In this document: positions 43,908 through 51,280 of the stretch, one piece after another | How positions within the stretch are numbered: position 1 is the stretch's first letter | Layout: every line of letters starts with the position of its first letter | The notes under the pieces: model-generated | What the model saw: the letters and a program-made list of their open reading frames with translations, nothing else | What the model was told of the DNA's origin: nothing | The model's database searches: none | NCBI GenBank assembly: GCA_910588535.1 | Contig: CAJUOO010000013.1 | Location: forward strand, 1-56,804 | Source of the DNA: an uncultured Lachnospiraceae bacterium | Lineage (GTDB): Bacteria > Bacillota > Clostridia > Lachnospirales > Lachnospiraceae | Length of the DNA stretch: 56,804 nt | Reading direction: 5' to 3' | Program-made: the position numbers and the translations under genes

Positions 43908-44636
43908 ATGAAACTGCAGCAATTATATAGCTATGCAAGAAAAGCGATTGAGGATTATCATATGATAGAAGAGGGGGATAAGATAGCCATCGGAATTTCT
44001 GGTGGCAAAGATAGCCTGACTCTTTTATACGCGCTTCATGGTTTGATGCGTTTTTATCCAAAGAAATATAGCATCGAGGCAATCACGGTTGATCTTGGTT
44101 TTCAGAACCTTGATATAGCCGGGGTAAAAAAGCTGTGTGATGAATTAGAAGTTCCGTATACTGTTGTGAAGACAGAGATTGCCGAGATTATATTTCATCA
44201 GCGCAAAGAGTCCAATCCATGTTCTCTCTGTGCAAAAATGAGAAAGGGTGCACTGAACAATCAGGCAGAACTACTTGGCTGCAACAAAATTGCCTATGCT
44301 CACCACAAGGACGATATTATCGAGACAATGTTATTATCCTTATTGTATGAAGGGAGATTTCATTCTTTTGCACCATACACCTATCTGGATCGCATGAAGT
44401 TGGGTGTTATTCGTCCTTTGATGTATATAAATGAAGCTGATATTATAGGTTTCCAAAAAAAATATCAGCTTCCTGTTGTCAAATCACCTTGCCCGATGGA
44501 TGGAAACACTCGCCGTGAATATGCCAAGCAGCTTCTTCGCCAGCTTAACCAAGAAAATCCCGGCGTGAAGGAGCGTCTTTTTCATGCCATCGCTTCAGGA
44601 AATATCAAGGGGTGGGGTATGCCTGCCAAGGAATAA
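43908..44636 (+). CDS. TtcA-type tRNA 2-thiolation protein
   Basis: ATP-pyrophosphatase (PP-loop) protein of the TtcA/TilS superfamily. 242 residues from ATG 43908 (GGGAGAG upstream). PP-loop GISGGKDSLTLLYAL at about residues 31-45; a Cys-x2-Cys motif in NPCSLCAKMRKGAL near 110 that in TtcA helps bind an iron-sulfur cluster; and KSPCPMDGNTRREYAKQLL near 200 with the third Cys. TtcA makes 2-thiocytidine at position 32 of some tRNAs. Several TtcA-like paralogues exist in Clostridia, so the exact nucleoside is uncertain. It has its own promoter. Confidence 0.88.
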   Translation: MKLQQLYSYARKAIEDYHMIEEGDKIAIGISGGKDSLTLLYALHGLMRFYPKKYSIEAITVDLGFQNLDIAGVKKLCDELEVPYTVVKTEIAEIIFHQRKESNPCSLCAKMRKGALNNQAELLGCNKIAYAHHKDDIIETMLLSLLYEGRFHSFAPYTYLDRMKLGVIRPLMYINEADIIGFQKKYQLPVVKSPCPMDGNTRREYAKQLLRQLNQENPGVKERLFHAIASGNIKGWGMPAKE

Positions 44637-44643
44637 GAGGGAA

Positions 44644-44686
44644 GTAAAATATAACATGTCGCAAAATCTATATTTTACGTCATGTT
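44644..44686. repeat. Palindrome C upstream of the Xer-type recombinase
   Basis: AACATGTCGCAAAAT (44653-44667) and ATTTTACGTCATGTT (44672-44686) are inverted repeats at 13 of 15 positions around CTAT, a 34-bp site with the layout of a tyrosine-recombinase core site. A second perfect 10-bp inverted repeat, GTAAAATATA (44644-44653) and TATATTTTAC (44669-44678), overlaps it. The site ends 4 bp before the -35 of the recombinase gene. Confidence 0.6.
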
Positions 44687-44689
44687 GAC

Positions 44690-44718
44690 TTGAAATATTT
44701 GGAAGATTGTGTTATACT
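44690..44718 (+). promoter_or_regulatory. Promoter of the Xer-type recombinase
   Basis: TTGAAA (44690-44695), 17 bp, TATACT (44713-44718). It abuts palindrome C, so protein bound at the palindrome could repress this promoter. Confidence 0.65.
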
Positions 44719-44757
44719 TTCCTTGTGCAAAAATTTGTTTCCGAAATGAGGCTTTTT

Positions 44758-45810
44758 ATGGATAATCTTACTTACCGCCAGCAGCTAGATTTAAAAAATA
44801 TTGAAAAGATCCGCAAACATTTAAAAGAGCTTCCCGCTTTCTGCGGTGAGTATTTTCGTTCTCTGGAAATTCGAAAATCTACCAATACCAGAAAAAACTA
44901 TGCCTATGATCTGGGCATCTTTTTCTATTTTCTGAAAGAAAACAATCCCTATTTCAGAGATGCCAATATTCGCTCTCTTTCTGTCAGCATTCTTGAGCAG
45001 ATTGATTCTACAGATATAGAGGAATATCTGTCCTTTCTTGAAGCTTATCGAAAAGACGGACAGCTTTATACAAACAATGATGCGGGCAAGGCCAGAAAGC
45101 TCTCTTCGCTAAAAAGTTTTTTTGAATATTATCATAAGCGCAAAATTATTCGCTCTAATCCTGCCGCTCAGGTAGATGTTCCCAAGATTAAAGAAAAAAC
45201 CATTATCCGCTTTGAGCCAAATGAGATCGCTATATTTTTAGATGAGGCAGAATCTGGGGAAAAGCTTACCAAAAAACAGGCAGAATGGCACAGGCAGACC
45301 AAATGGCGGGATGTGGCATTGCTCACTCTTCTGCTTGGAACAGGTATCCGTGTCAGTGAATGTGTAGGGCTTGATCTGGAAGATATAGATTTTCAAAATG
45401 ATACTTTGAAAATCACAAGAAAAGGCGGAAATGAAGCTTTGATCTACTTTAGCAAAGAAGTCGAAGAAGCTCTCTGTGACTATTGGGAAGAAGATCGAAA
45501 AAACCGATGTCCCGTTGAGGGACACGAACGTGCATTTTTTATCTCCATGAATTTAACTAGGTTATCTGTGCGCTCTGTAGAGCGGCTTGTAAAAAAATAT
45601 GCGCGGTTGGTGACAACGGTAAAGAAGATCACACCTCACAAGCTGCGAAGCACCTACGGCACTGCTCTCTATGATGAGACAGGTGATATTTTTCTTGTCG
45701 CCGAGACACTTGGGCATAAGGATGTCAATACTACAAGAGCTCACTATGTAGCTGTCAGCGAGGAAAAACGCCGCGCTGCATCACAAATTAAATTAAGAGA
45801 GAAAAAATAG
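44758..45810 (+). CDS. Xer/XerS-like tyrosine recombinase
   Basis: Site-specific tyrosine recombinase of about 350 residues from ATG 44758 (ATG 44746 possible). N-terminal SAM-like core-binding domain (about 20-140), catalytic domain with Arg in TGIRVSECVGLDLEDID, the beta-hairpin Lys in ITRKGG, HxxR in PHKLRSTYGT, the late His in GHKDVNTTRAHY and the nucleophile Tyr in the same segment. Size and the DLEDIDFQND/TRKGG layout resemble the single-recombinase XerS/XerA systems more than phage integrases. No phage genes are near. It is bracketed by palindrome C upstream and palindrome B overlapping its stop codon. Confidence 0.85.
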   Translation: MDNLTYRQQLDLKNIEKIRKHLKELPAFCGEYFRSLEIRKSTNTRKNYAYDLGIFFYFLKENNPYFRDANIRSLSVSILEQIDSTDIEEYLSFLEAYRKDGQLYTNNDAGKARKLSSLKSFFEYYHKRKIIRSNPAAQVDVPKIKEKTIIRFEPNEIAIFLDEAESGEKLTKKQAEWHRQTKWRDVALLTLLLGTGIRVSECVGLDLEDIDFQNDTLKITRKGGNEALIYFSKEVEEALCDYWEEDRKNRCPVEGHERAFFISMNLTRLSVRSVERLVKKYARLVTTVKKITPHKLRSTYGTALYDETGDIFLVAETLGHKDVNTTRAHYVAVSEEKRRAASQIKLREKK

Positions 45811-45836
45811 TTTACATAATTATATTATGTAAATTA
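45808..45836. repeat. 29-bp palindrome, copy B (dif-like arms)
   Basis: Arms AGTTTACATAA (45809-45819) and TTATGTAAATT (45825-45835) around TTATA; 10 of 11 arm positions pair, with an outer T-A pair. The first three bases are the recombinase stop codon TAG. It matches copy A (30817-30845) at 27 of 31 bases including the following CA. The left arm plus next base, AGTTTACATAAT, equals the reverse complement of the XerD half of the Bacillus subtilis dif site as I recall it. Confidence 0.6.
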
Positions 45837-45891
45837 CAATGATGCCAATATTGTATACCAACAGAAGTATTTGAATGAAAGTGATACACAT

Positions 45892-46827
45892 ATGATTTTG
45901 ATGCAGAATAAACCAATGAATCTAATAGATATAAAGCATATCACGACAACTTTTTTCTCAAAAGCAGGCTTTGTACTGTTTCTAGTTGTTATCTTGCTAT
46001 GCGTTATAGTTTATTTCTTTATCCAATTACGTAAGAAATTACACAGTAAAGCACGATATGCAAAGTTTGTCAAGTCTACCAGCAAGCGGTATGGTTATTT
46101 GTGCCGCTTAAATGACAAGCTTAAAATGAAAAAAATTAATCCTCTTACCATAACAACAAATGTAAATTCATTGCAGAAATTTAAGTCTTTTAACTATGAA
46201 AATAGAATTATAAAGTTTTTAAAAGAGATAGATTTGGATCTGGATTACTATGACAAGGTGAATAAATACAATAAGCAAGTCAGGCGCACGTACATAAAAA
46301 ATTTACAATTTATACCATCCTTCATGACCAAAAAAGAACTGCGCCAAATATTACCAAGAGCCAATTTCAAACGTTATCGATATATCGAAGAAAATATGTG
46401 TAATTCTATCACAAAATATTGTAGTTTGCGCAATAATCAAATCTATGAACATAAATACAAAGAGAATTTGATTATATGCGAGGTTTCCTATACCTCGCCA
46501 GCAGGAAGAAATAATTATTTCGATAAAAAAGAATATACAATACATGATGTTATGCAAATCTTAGATAATGTGGATTCTTATAATAAATCCTTCGCGGAGC
46601 GCGAAAGAGCAAAAATGACTACTACTCTTCGATATAGCATATTAAAACGAGATAATTTTAAATGTTTGATATGTGGAAGGGGTTCCGAGGACGGTGTGAA
46701 GCTGCAGGTGGATCATATCATTCCTGTCTCAAAAGGAGGCAAGACTGTAGAAGAAAACCTGCGCACTCTCTGTAAAGATTGTAATAGAGGAAAAAGTGAT
46801 GCTTATGATGAAAACGGTATAAATTAA
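45892..46827 (+). CDS. Membrane-anchored HNH endonuclease-like protein
   Basis: About 311 residues from ATG 45892; a TTG at 45871 is also in frame. One membrane helix at about residues 22-45 (KAGFVLFLVVILLCVIVYFFIQ, quoted in part) is followed by a basic stretch and a Lys-rich helical middle region of unknown fold. The C-terminal HNH nuclease domain (about 250-305) has Cys-x2-Cys CLICG, the catalytic His in VDHIIPVSKGG, Asn in EENLRTLC and the second pair CKDCN. Inferred topology puts the nuclease in the cytoplasm or just outside, depending on orientation. It is 60 bases after the recombinase gene. Substrate unknown. Confidence 0.78.
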   Translation: MILMQNKPMNLIDIKHITTTFFSKAGFVLFLVVILLCVIVYFFIQLRKKLHSKARYAKFVKSTSKRYGYLCRLNDKLKMKKINPLTITTNVNSLQKFKSFNYENRIIKFLKEIDLDLDYYDKVNKYNKQVRRTYIKNLQFIPSFMTKKELRQILPRANFKRYRYIEENMCNSITKYCSLRNNQIYEHKYKENLIICEVSYTSPAGRNNYFDKKEYTIHDVMQILDNVDSYNKSFAERERAKMTTTLRYSILKRDNFKCLICGRGSEDGVKLQVDHIIPVSKGGKTVEENLRTLCKDCNRGKSDAYDENGIN

Positions 46828-46893
46828 TGTTTTTTATGAAGCATGTAGTGCAAAATATAATAAAATAAAAAATCGAAAGAAAAGGACGACAAA

Positions 46894-48372
46894 ATGAAAA
46901 AAGGATTCGACAACGAAAAATATGTGACTATGCAGTCACAGCATATCCGGGAAAGGATTAACCAATTTGATAATAAGCTGTATCTGGAATTTGGCGGAAA
47001 GCTTTTTGACGATTATCATGCTTCCCGTGTTCTTCCGGGCTTTGAGCCGGACAGCAAGCTGAATATGTTAAGTGCTCTCTCCGATCAGGCAGAGATTGTG
47101 ATTGTGATCAGTGCAGGAGATATTGAGAAAAATAAAATTCGCGGTGATCTTGGTATCACCTACGACGAGGACGTACTTCGCTTGATAGATTCTTTTCGAG
47201 ATCAAGGATTGTATGTCGGTAGTGTCACCATTACACAATATTCAGGACAATACAGCGCAGATATTTTCCGTGATAAGCTTACAAAAGCAGGAATCCGTGT
47301 CTATACACATTATGTGATTGAGGGGTATCCTTCTAATATTCCGCTAATTGTCAGTGAAGAAGGCTTTGGCAAAAATGATTATATAGAGACAGAACGTCCA
47401 CTTGTTATTATCACTGCACCCGGACCGGGTAGTGGTAAGATGGCAACCTGTCTCTCTCAGCTCTACCATGAGCACAAACGTGGTATTCGTGCAGGATATG
47501 CGAAGTTTGAAACATTTCCAATATGGAATCTCCCCCTTCGTCATCCTGTCAATATTGCATATGAAGCTGCAACAGCAGACATCAACGATCTCAATATGAT
47601 TGACCCCTTTCATCTGGAAGCCTATGGATGCACAACTGTAAATTATAATAGAGATGTTGAGATCTTTCCTGTTTTAAATGCGATTTTTGAACGTATTTTT
47701 GAAAAAAGTCCGTATAAATCCCCCACAGACATGGGGGTTAATATGGCAGGCAATTGTATTATTGATGATGAAGTATGCAAGGAAGCTTCCTGTCAAGAGA
47801 TTATTCGCCGCTATTATCAAGCAAAGGCAGATGTTCTTACCGGGCGGGAAGATCCATCTGTCATTTATAAGATAGAACTGCTTATGAAGCAAGCGAATAT
47901 CACAAAAGAAGATCGCAAAGTGACCGTCTATGCCAAAGAACGTGCGCAGAACACAGGCGCTCCGGCGGCTGCCATGGAACTTCCAGATGGAAGGATAATC
48001 ACAGGAAAAACTTCTCATCTTCTAGGTGCCTCCGCTGCTCTTCTGCTCAATGCATTAAAGGAGCTTGCAGAGATCCCACATGATATTCATGTTATCTCTC
48101 CCGAAGCCATCGAGCCGATACAGAAGTTAAAAACAGTATATCTTGGAAGTAGAAATCCAAGACTTCATACCGATGAGATCCTGATCGCATTATCTATGAG
48201 TGCTGTGTCTAACCCAGATGCCAAAGCCGCTATGAAACAGCTCTCAAAACTGAAAGATCTACAGTTACACAGTTCTGTTATGCTCTCTCAGGTAGATCTG
48301 AGGACTATGAAACGTCTTGGTATTCAGGTGACATGTGAGCCATGTTACGAAACTACAAAGTTATATCATTAA
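46894..48372 (+). CDS. DUF1846 family protein
   Basis: A 492-residue soluble protein of the DUF1846 family, common in Clostridia and lactic acid bacteria. It begins KKGFDNEKYVTMQSQHIRER and contains the conserved ITAPGPGSGKMATCLSQLYHEH segment near residue 170, a P-loop-like nucleotide-binding stretch, and TDMGVNMAGNCIIDDEV near 280. Structures of family members are known, but a biochemical role has not, to my knowledge, been assigned. A TATAAT at 46856-46861 suggests its own promoter. AAAGGA precedes the ATG. Length is typical. Confidence 0.92.
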   Translation: MKKGFDNEKYVTMQSQHIRERINQFDNKLYLEFGGKLFDDYHASRVLPGFEPDSKLNMLSALSDQAEIVIVISAGDIEKNKIRGDLGITYDEDVLRLIDSFRDQGLYVGSVTITQYSGQYSADIFRDKLTKAGIRVYTHYVIEGYPSNIPLIVSEEGFGKNDYIETERPLVIITAPGPGSGKMATCLSQLYHEHKRGIRAGYAKFETFPIWNLPLRHPVNIAYEAATADINDLNMIDPFHLEAYGCTTVNYNRDVEIFPVLNAIFERIFEKSPYKSPTDMGVNMAGNCIIDDEVCKEASCQEIIRRYYQAKADVLTGREDPSVIYKIELLMKQANITKEDRKVTVYAKERAQNTGAPAAAMELPDGRIITGKTSHLLGASAALLLNALKELAEIPHDIHVISPEAIEPIQKLKTVYLGSRNPRLHTDEILIALSMSAVSNPDAKAAMKQLSKLKDLQLHSSVMLSQVDLRTMKRLGIQVTCEPCYETTKLYH

Positions 48373-48387
48373 TTGCAATAGAACTAT

Positions 48388-48705
48388 CTATTTATAATGT
48401 TCAGAGTAGTAACTGATAGTCAGATAGTGCCCTTCGAAAATTCTATCTGAAGACAGTTGATTCATATATCTTAATTCCTCGATATACTCTGTAATAGAAA
48501 TAAACTCCTCATCAGCATATTGACACGCGATGGACCACAAGGTATCGCCTTCTTGGATCTCTATGCTAGTATAATACTTGTAGATTTTAGGTTTATACTC
48601 TTCTTTTGCAAGCACACGAATAAAGAGTAATTGAGGAAGAAAAAAAGCTGCAATAATCAAAAAAATAGCACTGTAAGTATAAAACATAATTGATTTACGC
48701 TTCAT
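48388..48705 (-). CDS. YneA-like SOS division inhibitor (LysM membrane protein)
   Basis: A 105-residue protein from ATG 48705 (the frame extends upstream to 48813 only across the promoter). A basic N-terminus and one membrane helix (FYTYSAIFLIIAAFFLPQLLF, about residues 8-28, shortened here) precede a LysM domain at about 45-100 (YYTSIEIQEGDTLWSIACQY). It is divergent from lexA, with LexA boxes in the shared region. This architecture and position match YneA of Bacillus, a peptidoglycan-binding inhibitor of division made during the SOS response. Sequence similarity itself is not strong by eye. Confidence 0.85.
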   Translation of the reverse strand: MKRKSIMFYTYSAIFLIIAAFFLPQLLFIRVLAKEEYKPKIYKYYTSIEIQEGDTLWSIACQYADEEFISITEYIEELRYMNQLSSDRIFEGHYLTISYYSEHYK

Positions 48706-48734
48706 CTTACACCTCCACAGAGAAAATAGATTCG

Positions 48735-48846
48735 TGAACGTTTGTTCTGAATTAATTATAAACTGTGAACAGGTGTTTGTCAAGTAAATAATAGAACAAA
48801 TTTTCGAAAACATTTGTTTGCAAAATCAGAAAATTTATGTTATAAT
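48735..48846. promoter_or_regulatory. Divergent SOS promoters with LexA boxes
   Basis: Minus-strand promoter for the LysM gene: TTGACA (48783-48778), 17 bp, TATAAT (48760-48755). Plus-strand promoter for lexA: TTGCAA (48818-48823), 17 bp, TATAAT (48841-48846). LexA boxes of the GAAC-n4-GTTY form: GAAC-GTTT-GTTC (48736-48747, at the LysM start site), GAAC-AGGT-GTTT (48767-48778, in the LysM spacer), and weaker AAAC-ATTT-GTTT (48808-48819, on the lexA -35) and GAAC-AAAT-TTTC (48794-48805). Both genes are therefore predicted to be LexA-repressed. Confidence 0.88.
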
Positions 48847-48913
48847 AAAATAGAATAAGAACATTTACAGATCGATGCGAAATAATGATAAATACTATTT
48901 ATAGGAGGTAATT

Positions 48914-49534
48914 ATGACACAGAAAAAGATAAGTGCGAAGCAGGAAGAAATTCTTAACTACATAAAATCACAAATTATGACAAAGGGTTATCCCCCCTCT
49001 GTCCGCGATATCTGCGAAGCAGTTCATTTAAAATCCACCTCTTCTGTCCACTCTCACTTGGAGACACTGGAGAGAAATGGTTTTATTCGCAGAGATCCAA
49101 CAAAACCCAGAGCGATTGAGATATTGGATGATGCTTTTAATGCTTGTCGCTGTGATGTCACCAGCATCCCTATTCTTGGACGCGTTGCAGCCGGGGAACC
49201 TCTGCTTGCAGAAGAAAATATTAGTGGCTACTTCCCTATTCCAACACAGGATTTGCCGAACAAAGATATTTTTATGCTAGTTGTAAAAGGGGATAGCATG
49301 ATTAATCTTGGTATTCTGGAAGGAGATCAGATTATAGTGGAGCGCTGCAATACTGCTGAAAATGGTGATGTAGTGGTCGCGCTATTAGATGATGGAGTGA
49401 CGGTAAAAAGATTTTTCAAGGAAGATGGAAGCTATCGCCTTCAGCCAGAGAATGACTTTATGAAGCCAATTATAACTGATCATCTTGAGATACTCGGAAA
49501 GGTTACAAGCCTTTACAGAAAACATATCAATTAA
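48914..49534 (+). CDS. lexA: SOS repressor LexA
   Basis: Repressor of the DNA-damage response that self-cleaves with RecA. 206 residues. Winged helix at about 1-70 (SAKQEEILNYIKSQIMTKGY, PSVRDICEAVHLKSTSSVHSHL). Cleavage site Ala-Gly in GRVAAGEPLLAEENI near residue 91; catalytic Ser in KGDSMINLGILEGDQ near 127 and Lys in DGVTVKRFF near 163. AGGAGG precedes the ATG. Autoregulation is predicted from the boxes upstream. Confidence 0.97.
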   Translation: MTQKKISAKQEEILNYIKSQIMTKGYPPSVRDICEAVHLKSTSSVHSHLETLERNGFIRRDPTKPRAIEILDDAFNACRCDVTSIPILGRVAAGEPLLAEENISGYFPIPTQDLPNKDIFMLVVKGDSMINLGILEGDQIIVERCNTAENGDVVVALLDDGVTVKRFFKEDGSYRLQPENDFMKPIITDHLEILGKVTSLYRKHIN

Positions 49535-49578
49535 TATATTTTAATGAAAAATAAATTAGGATTGAAAGAAGAACTGTT

Positions 49579-50097
49579 ATGAAATACTTGATAGATTTTA
49601 TGGCGTTGGCTCTCTTATATATTTTTGTTTTTTTTCGCAAGTGGAAAATAAGAGGAAAAGATATACTGCTGATCAATACACTTATGTATATATATCTTTC
49701 TTTTGTACTTTACTTTACCTTGATGCCAGTTATAACTTCTATTCCATTTGTTCTCAATCATCCTTATAAAGCTATGAATATGGTGCCGTTTATAGATGTT
49801 TTATCGGAAAGAGGAGATTTTTTTAGACAAGTAATATTGAATATTATTATGACCATACCATTTGGATTTTTATTTCCGTTGACTCAAAAAAGAACTGCTA
49901 AGTTCGGCAAAACAGTTTTTTTCTGTTTTTTGATGAGTTTAGGTATTGAATTATTGCAGCCGCTTATCAATGGTTTCAGATCTTCAGATATCACAGATCT
50001 AATTACTAATGTGATTGGCGGAATATTTGGATATGGATTTTATATTATTTTTAAACCAATTATTTTTTGGATTTTAGATATTTTAAAAGACAAATAA
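49579..50097 (+). CDS. VanZ family membrane protein
   Basis: A 172-residue polytopic protein of the VanZ family: four to five membrane helices, with the conserved NMVPFIDV near residue 75, NIIMTIPFGFLFPL near 92 and the acidic LMSLGIELLQPL plus RSSDITDLITNVIGGIFGYGFY. VanZ-like proteins confer low-level teicoplanin resistance in the original case, but most chromosomal members have unknown roles in the envelope. It is separated from lexA by 44 bases and ends at a strong terminator. Confidence 0.9.
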   Translation: MKYLIDFMALALLYIFVFFRKWKIRGKDILLINTLMYIYLSFVLYFTLMPVITSIPFVLNHPYKAMNMVPFIDVLSERGDFFRQVILNIIMTIPFGFLFPLTQKRTAKFGKTVFFCFLMSLGIELLQPLINGFRSSDITDLITNVIGGIFGYGFYIIFKPIIFWILDILKDK

Positions 50098-50101
50098 TCT
50101 C

Positions 50102-50147
50102 ACATAGCCAGCACTGCTAATAAGTAGTAGTGCTGGCTATGTTTTTT
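50102..50147 (+). terminator. Strong terminator after vanZ
   Basis: A perfect 14-bp stem (ACATAGCCAGCACT at 50102-50115 with AGTGCTGGCTATGT at 50129-50142), 13-nt loop, and T6 at 50142-50147. Confidence 0.92.
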
Positions 50148-50183
50148 ACGTACTTTTTATATAATTTTTATTATACCTAACAA

Positions 50184-50297
50184 TTATTTTAATGTCCGAT
50201 GAACTTTTTGAAATATTATCTCTATATTTTTGATATAATGCAAAGCCAGATTGGAGACAACACAGTCCCACGTATTATTATCGTACTCATTATGCAT
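50184..50297 (-). pseudogene. 37-codon remnant of a class I SAM methyltransferase
   Basis: In the gap between vanZ and rsfS, the minus strand from CAT 50297 reads MHNEYDNNTWDCVVSNLALH then YIKNIEIIFQKVHRTLK and TAA (50186-50184). The pattern Thr-Trp-Asp-Cys-Val-Val-Ser-Asn-Leu-Ala-Leu-His-Tyr-Ile, then an aromatic/valine helix ending R-TLK, is the strand-4/helix segment of class I SAM-dependent methyltransferases that normally continues with Pro-Gly-Gly. The stop falls exactly there. It lies in frame with rsfS, 21 bases after its stop. A Shine-Dalgarno GGAGG abuts this ATG but is better spaced for ATG 50290 in another frame. Not functional. Confidence 0.6.
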
Positions 50298-50318
50298 CCT
50301 CCTGCTTTCATTCAGACA

Positions 50319-50666
50319 CTATAGCTCTTCCACCGCAATGGACGCTCCATCACGCCAGATTCTTTCTAAATCATAGAACAGTCTATCTTCACTGGAAAAG
50401 ATATGGATAATAATATCACCATAGTCCATCAATATCCAATTTGCTGTCTGGTATCCTTCTATCTGTCGTACTTGTACCTCTTCTTTTGCAAGCTTATTCT
50501 GTACTTGATCTGCCATTGCCTGAATCTGGTTTCTGTTGGCACCGCTTGCTATAATAAAGTAATCTGCCAGCACAGATACATTGGAAATATCAATTATCTT
50601 GATATCTTCACCTTTTTTATCTGCAAGTGCTGTATATGCCGTCTTTGCTTTACTTTTCGATGTCAT
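50319..50666 (-). CDS. rsfS: Ribosomal silencing factor RsfS
   Basis: Binds ribosomal protein L14 and blocks subunit joining when nutrients are scarce. 115 residues, normal length. Family motifs KKGEDIKIIDISNVSVLADYF near residue 17 and the C-terminal DYGDIIIHIFSSEDRLFYDLERIWRDG, both quoted in part. Its ATG overlaps the yqeK stop (ATGA, 50663-50666). Last gene of the nadD-yqeK-rsfS set. Confidence 0.95.
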   Translation of the reverse strand: MTSKSKAKTAYTALADKKGEDIKIIDISNVSVLADYFIIASGANRNQIQAMADQVQNKLAKEEVQVRQIEGYQTANWILMDYGDIIIHIFSSEDRLFYDLERIWRDGASIAVEEL

Positions 50667-51280
50667 ACATTGCTCTCCTTTTTTAGTAAATCTTCTTTTT
50701 CTTTTATTAATGTTGTATAATAAGTAAGTGCTTTTTCTGTCGTAGTATCGATCTCACCTGACTTTTTCTTTAGATACTCCATGGTATCTGACAAAATCAT
50801 ATACATGGTAAGATCCAGATCAATAAATGCAATATGGCGAATCTCGGAAAGCCTTGCCGCCTTACTTCTTCCCGGCTCAATATAATCAGCGATAAACACA
50901 ATTTTTTCCAGAACAGACATCGCCGGTCTCCCAGTTGTGTGATAGAGAACCGCATTGAGAATATCCTTGTCATCTACATGATATTTATTCATAGCGAGAA
51001 ATGCTCCCAGCTTACTGTGAAGCAAATATGGATTTCTGCGCTCTGTCTCTGTAACGCTGAGATGATATTTTACACATTTGCTAAGCTTGGCATCATCTGA
51101 CATACACTTTGCACAGTCATGCAAAAGCCCCGCAAGCTCCGCCTTTTTCAAATCACAATTATGCCGCATGGCCAGCGCTGTCGCTGTGTAGGTGACGCCT
51201 ATAGTATGTTCGTATCGATCCGCATCAAGCTTTCTTCTCAGCCGTTGTTTGATTTTATCTATATTATATTGCATACTCAA
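50663..51280 (-). CDS. yqeK: YqeK HD-domain Ap4A hydrolase
   Basis: HD-domain hydrolase; YqeK enzymes cleave diadenosine tetraphosphate symmetrically to two ADP. 205 residues. Metal ligands: His in RYEHTIGVTYTA, the HD pair in AGLLHDCAKCM, His-Ser-Lys in LLHSKLGAFLA and a late Asp in FIADYIEPGRS. The C-terminal about 20 residues are a Lys-rich tail. It overlaps nadD by four bases and rsfS by four bases, the usual nadD-yqeK-rsfS coupling. Confidence 0.94.
   Translation of the reverse strand: MSMQYNIDKIKQRLRRKLDADRYEHTIGVTYTATALAMRHNCDLKKAELAGLLHDCAKCMSDDAKLSKCVKYHLSVTETERRNPYLLHSKLGAFLAMNKYHVDDKDILNAVLYHTTGRPAMSVLEKIVFIADYIEPGRSKAARLSEIRHIAFIDLDLTMYMILSDTMEYLKKKSGEIDTTTEKALTYYTTLIKEKEDLLKKESNV

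Noticed and set aside
44758..45810. Phage or ICE integrase marking a prophage
   Set aside because: No phage structural, replication or conjugation genes nearby, no tRNA target, and the protein resembles Xer/XerS-type recombinases.
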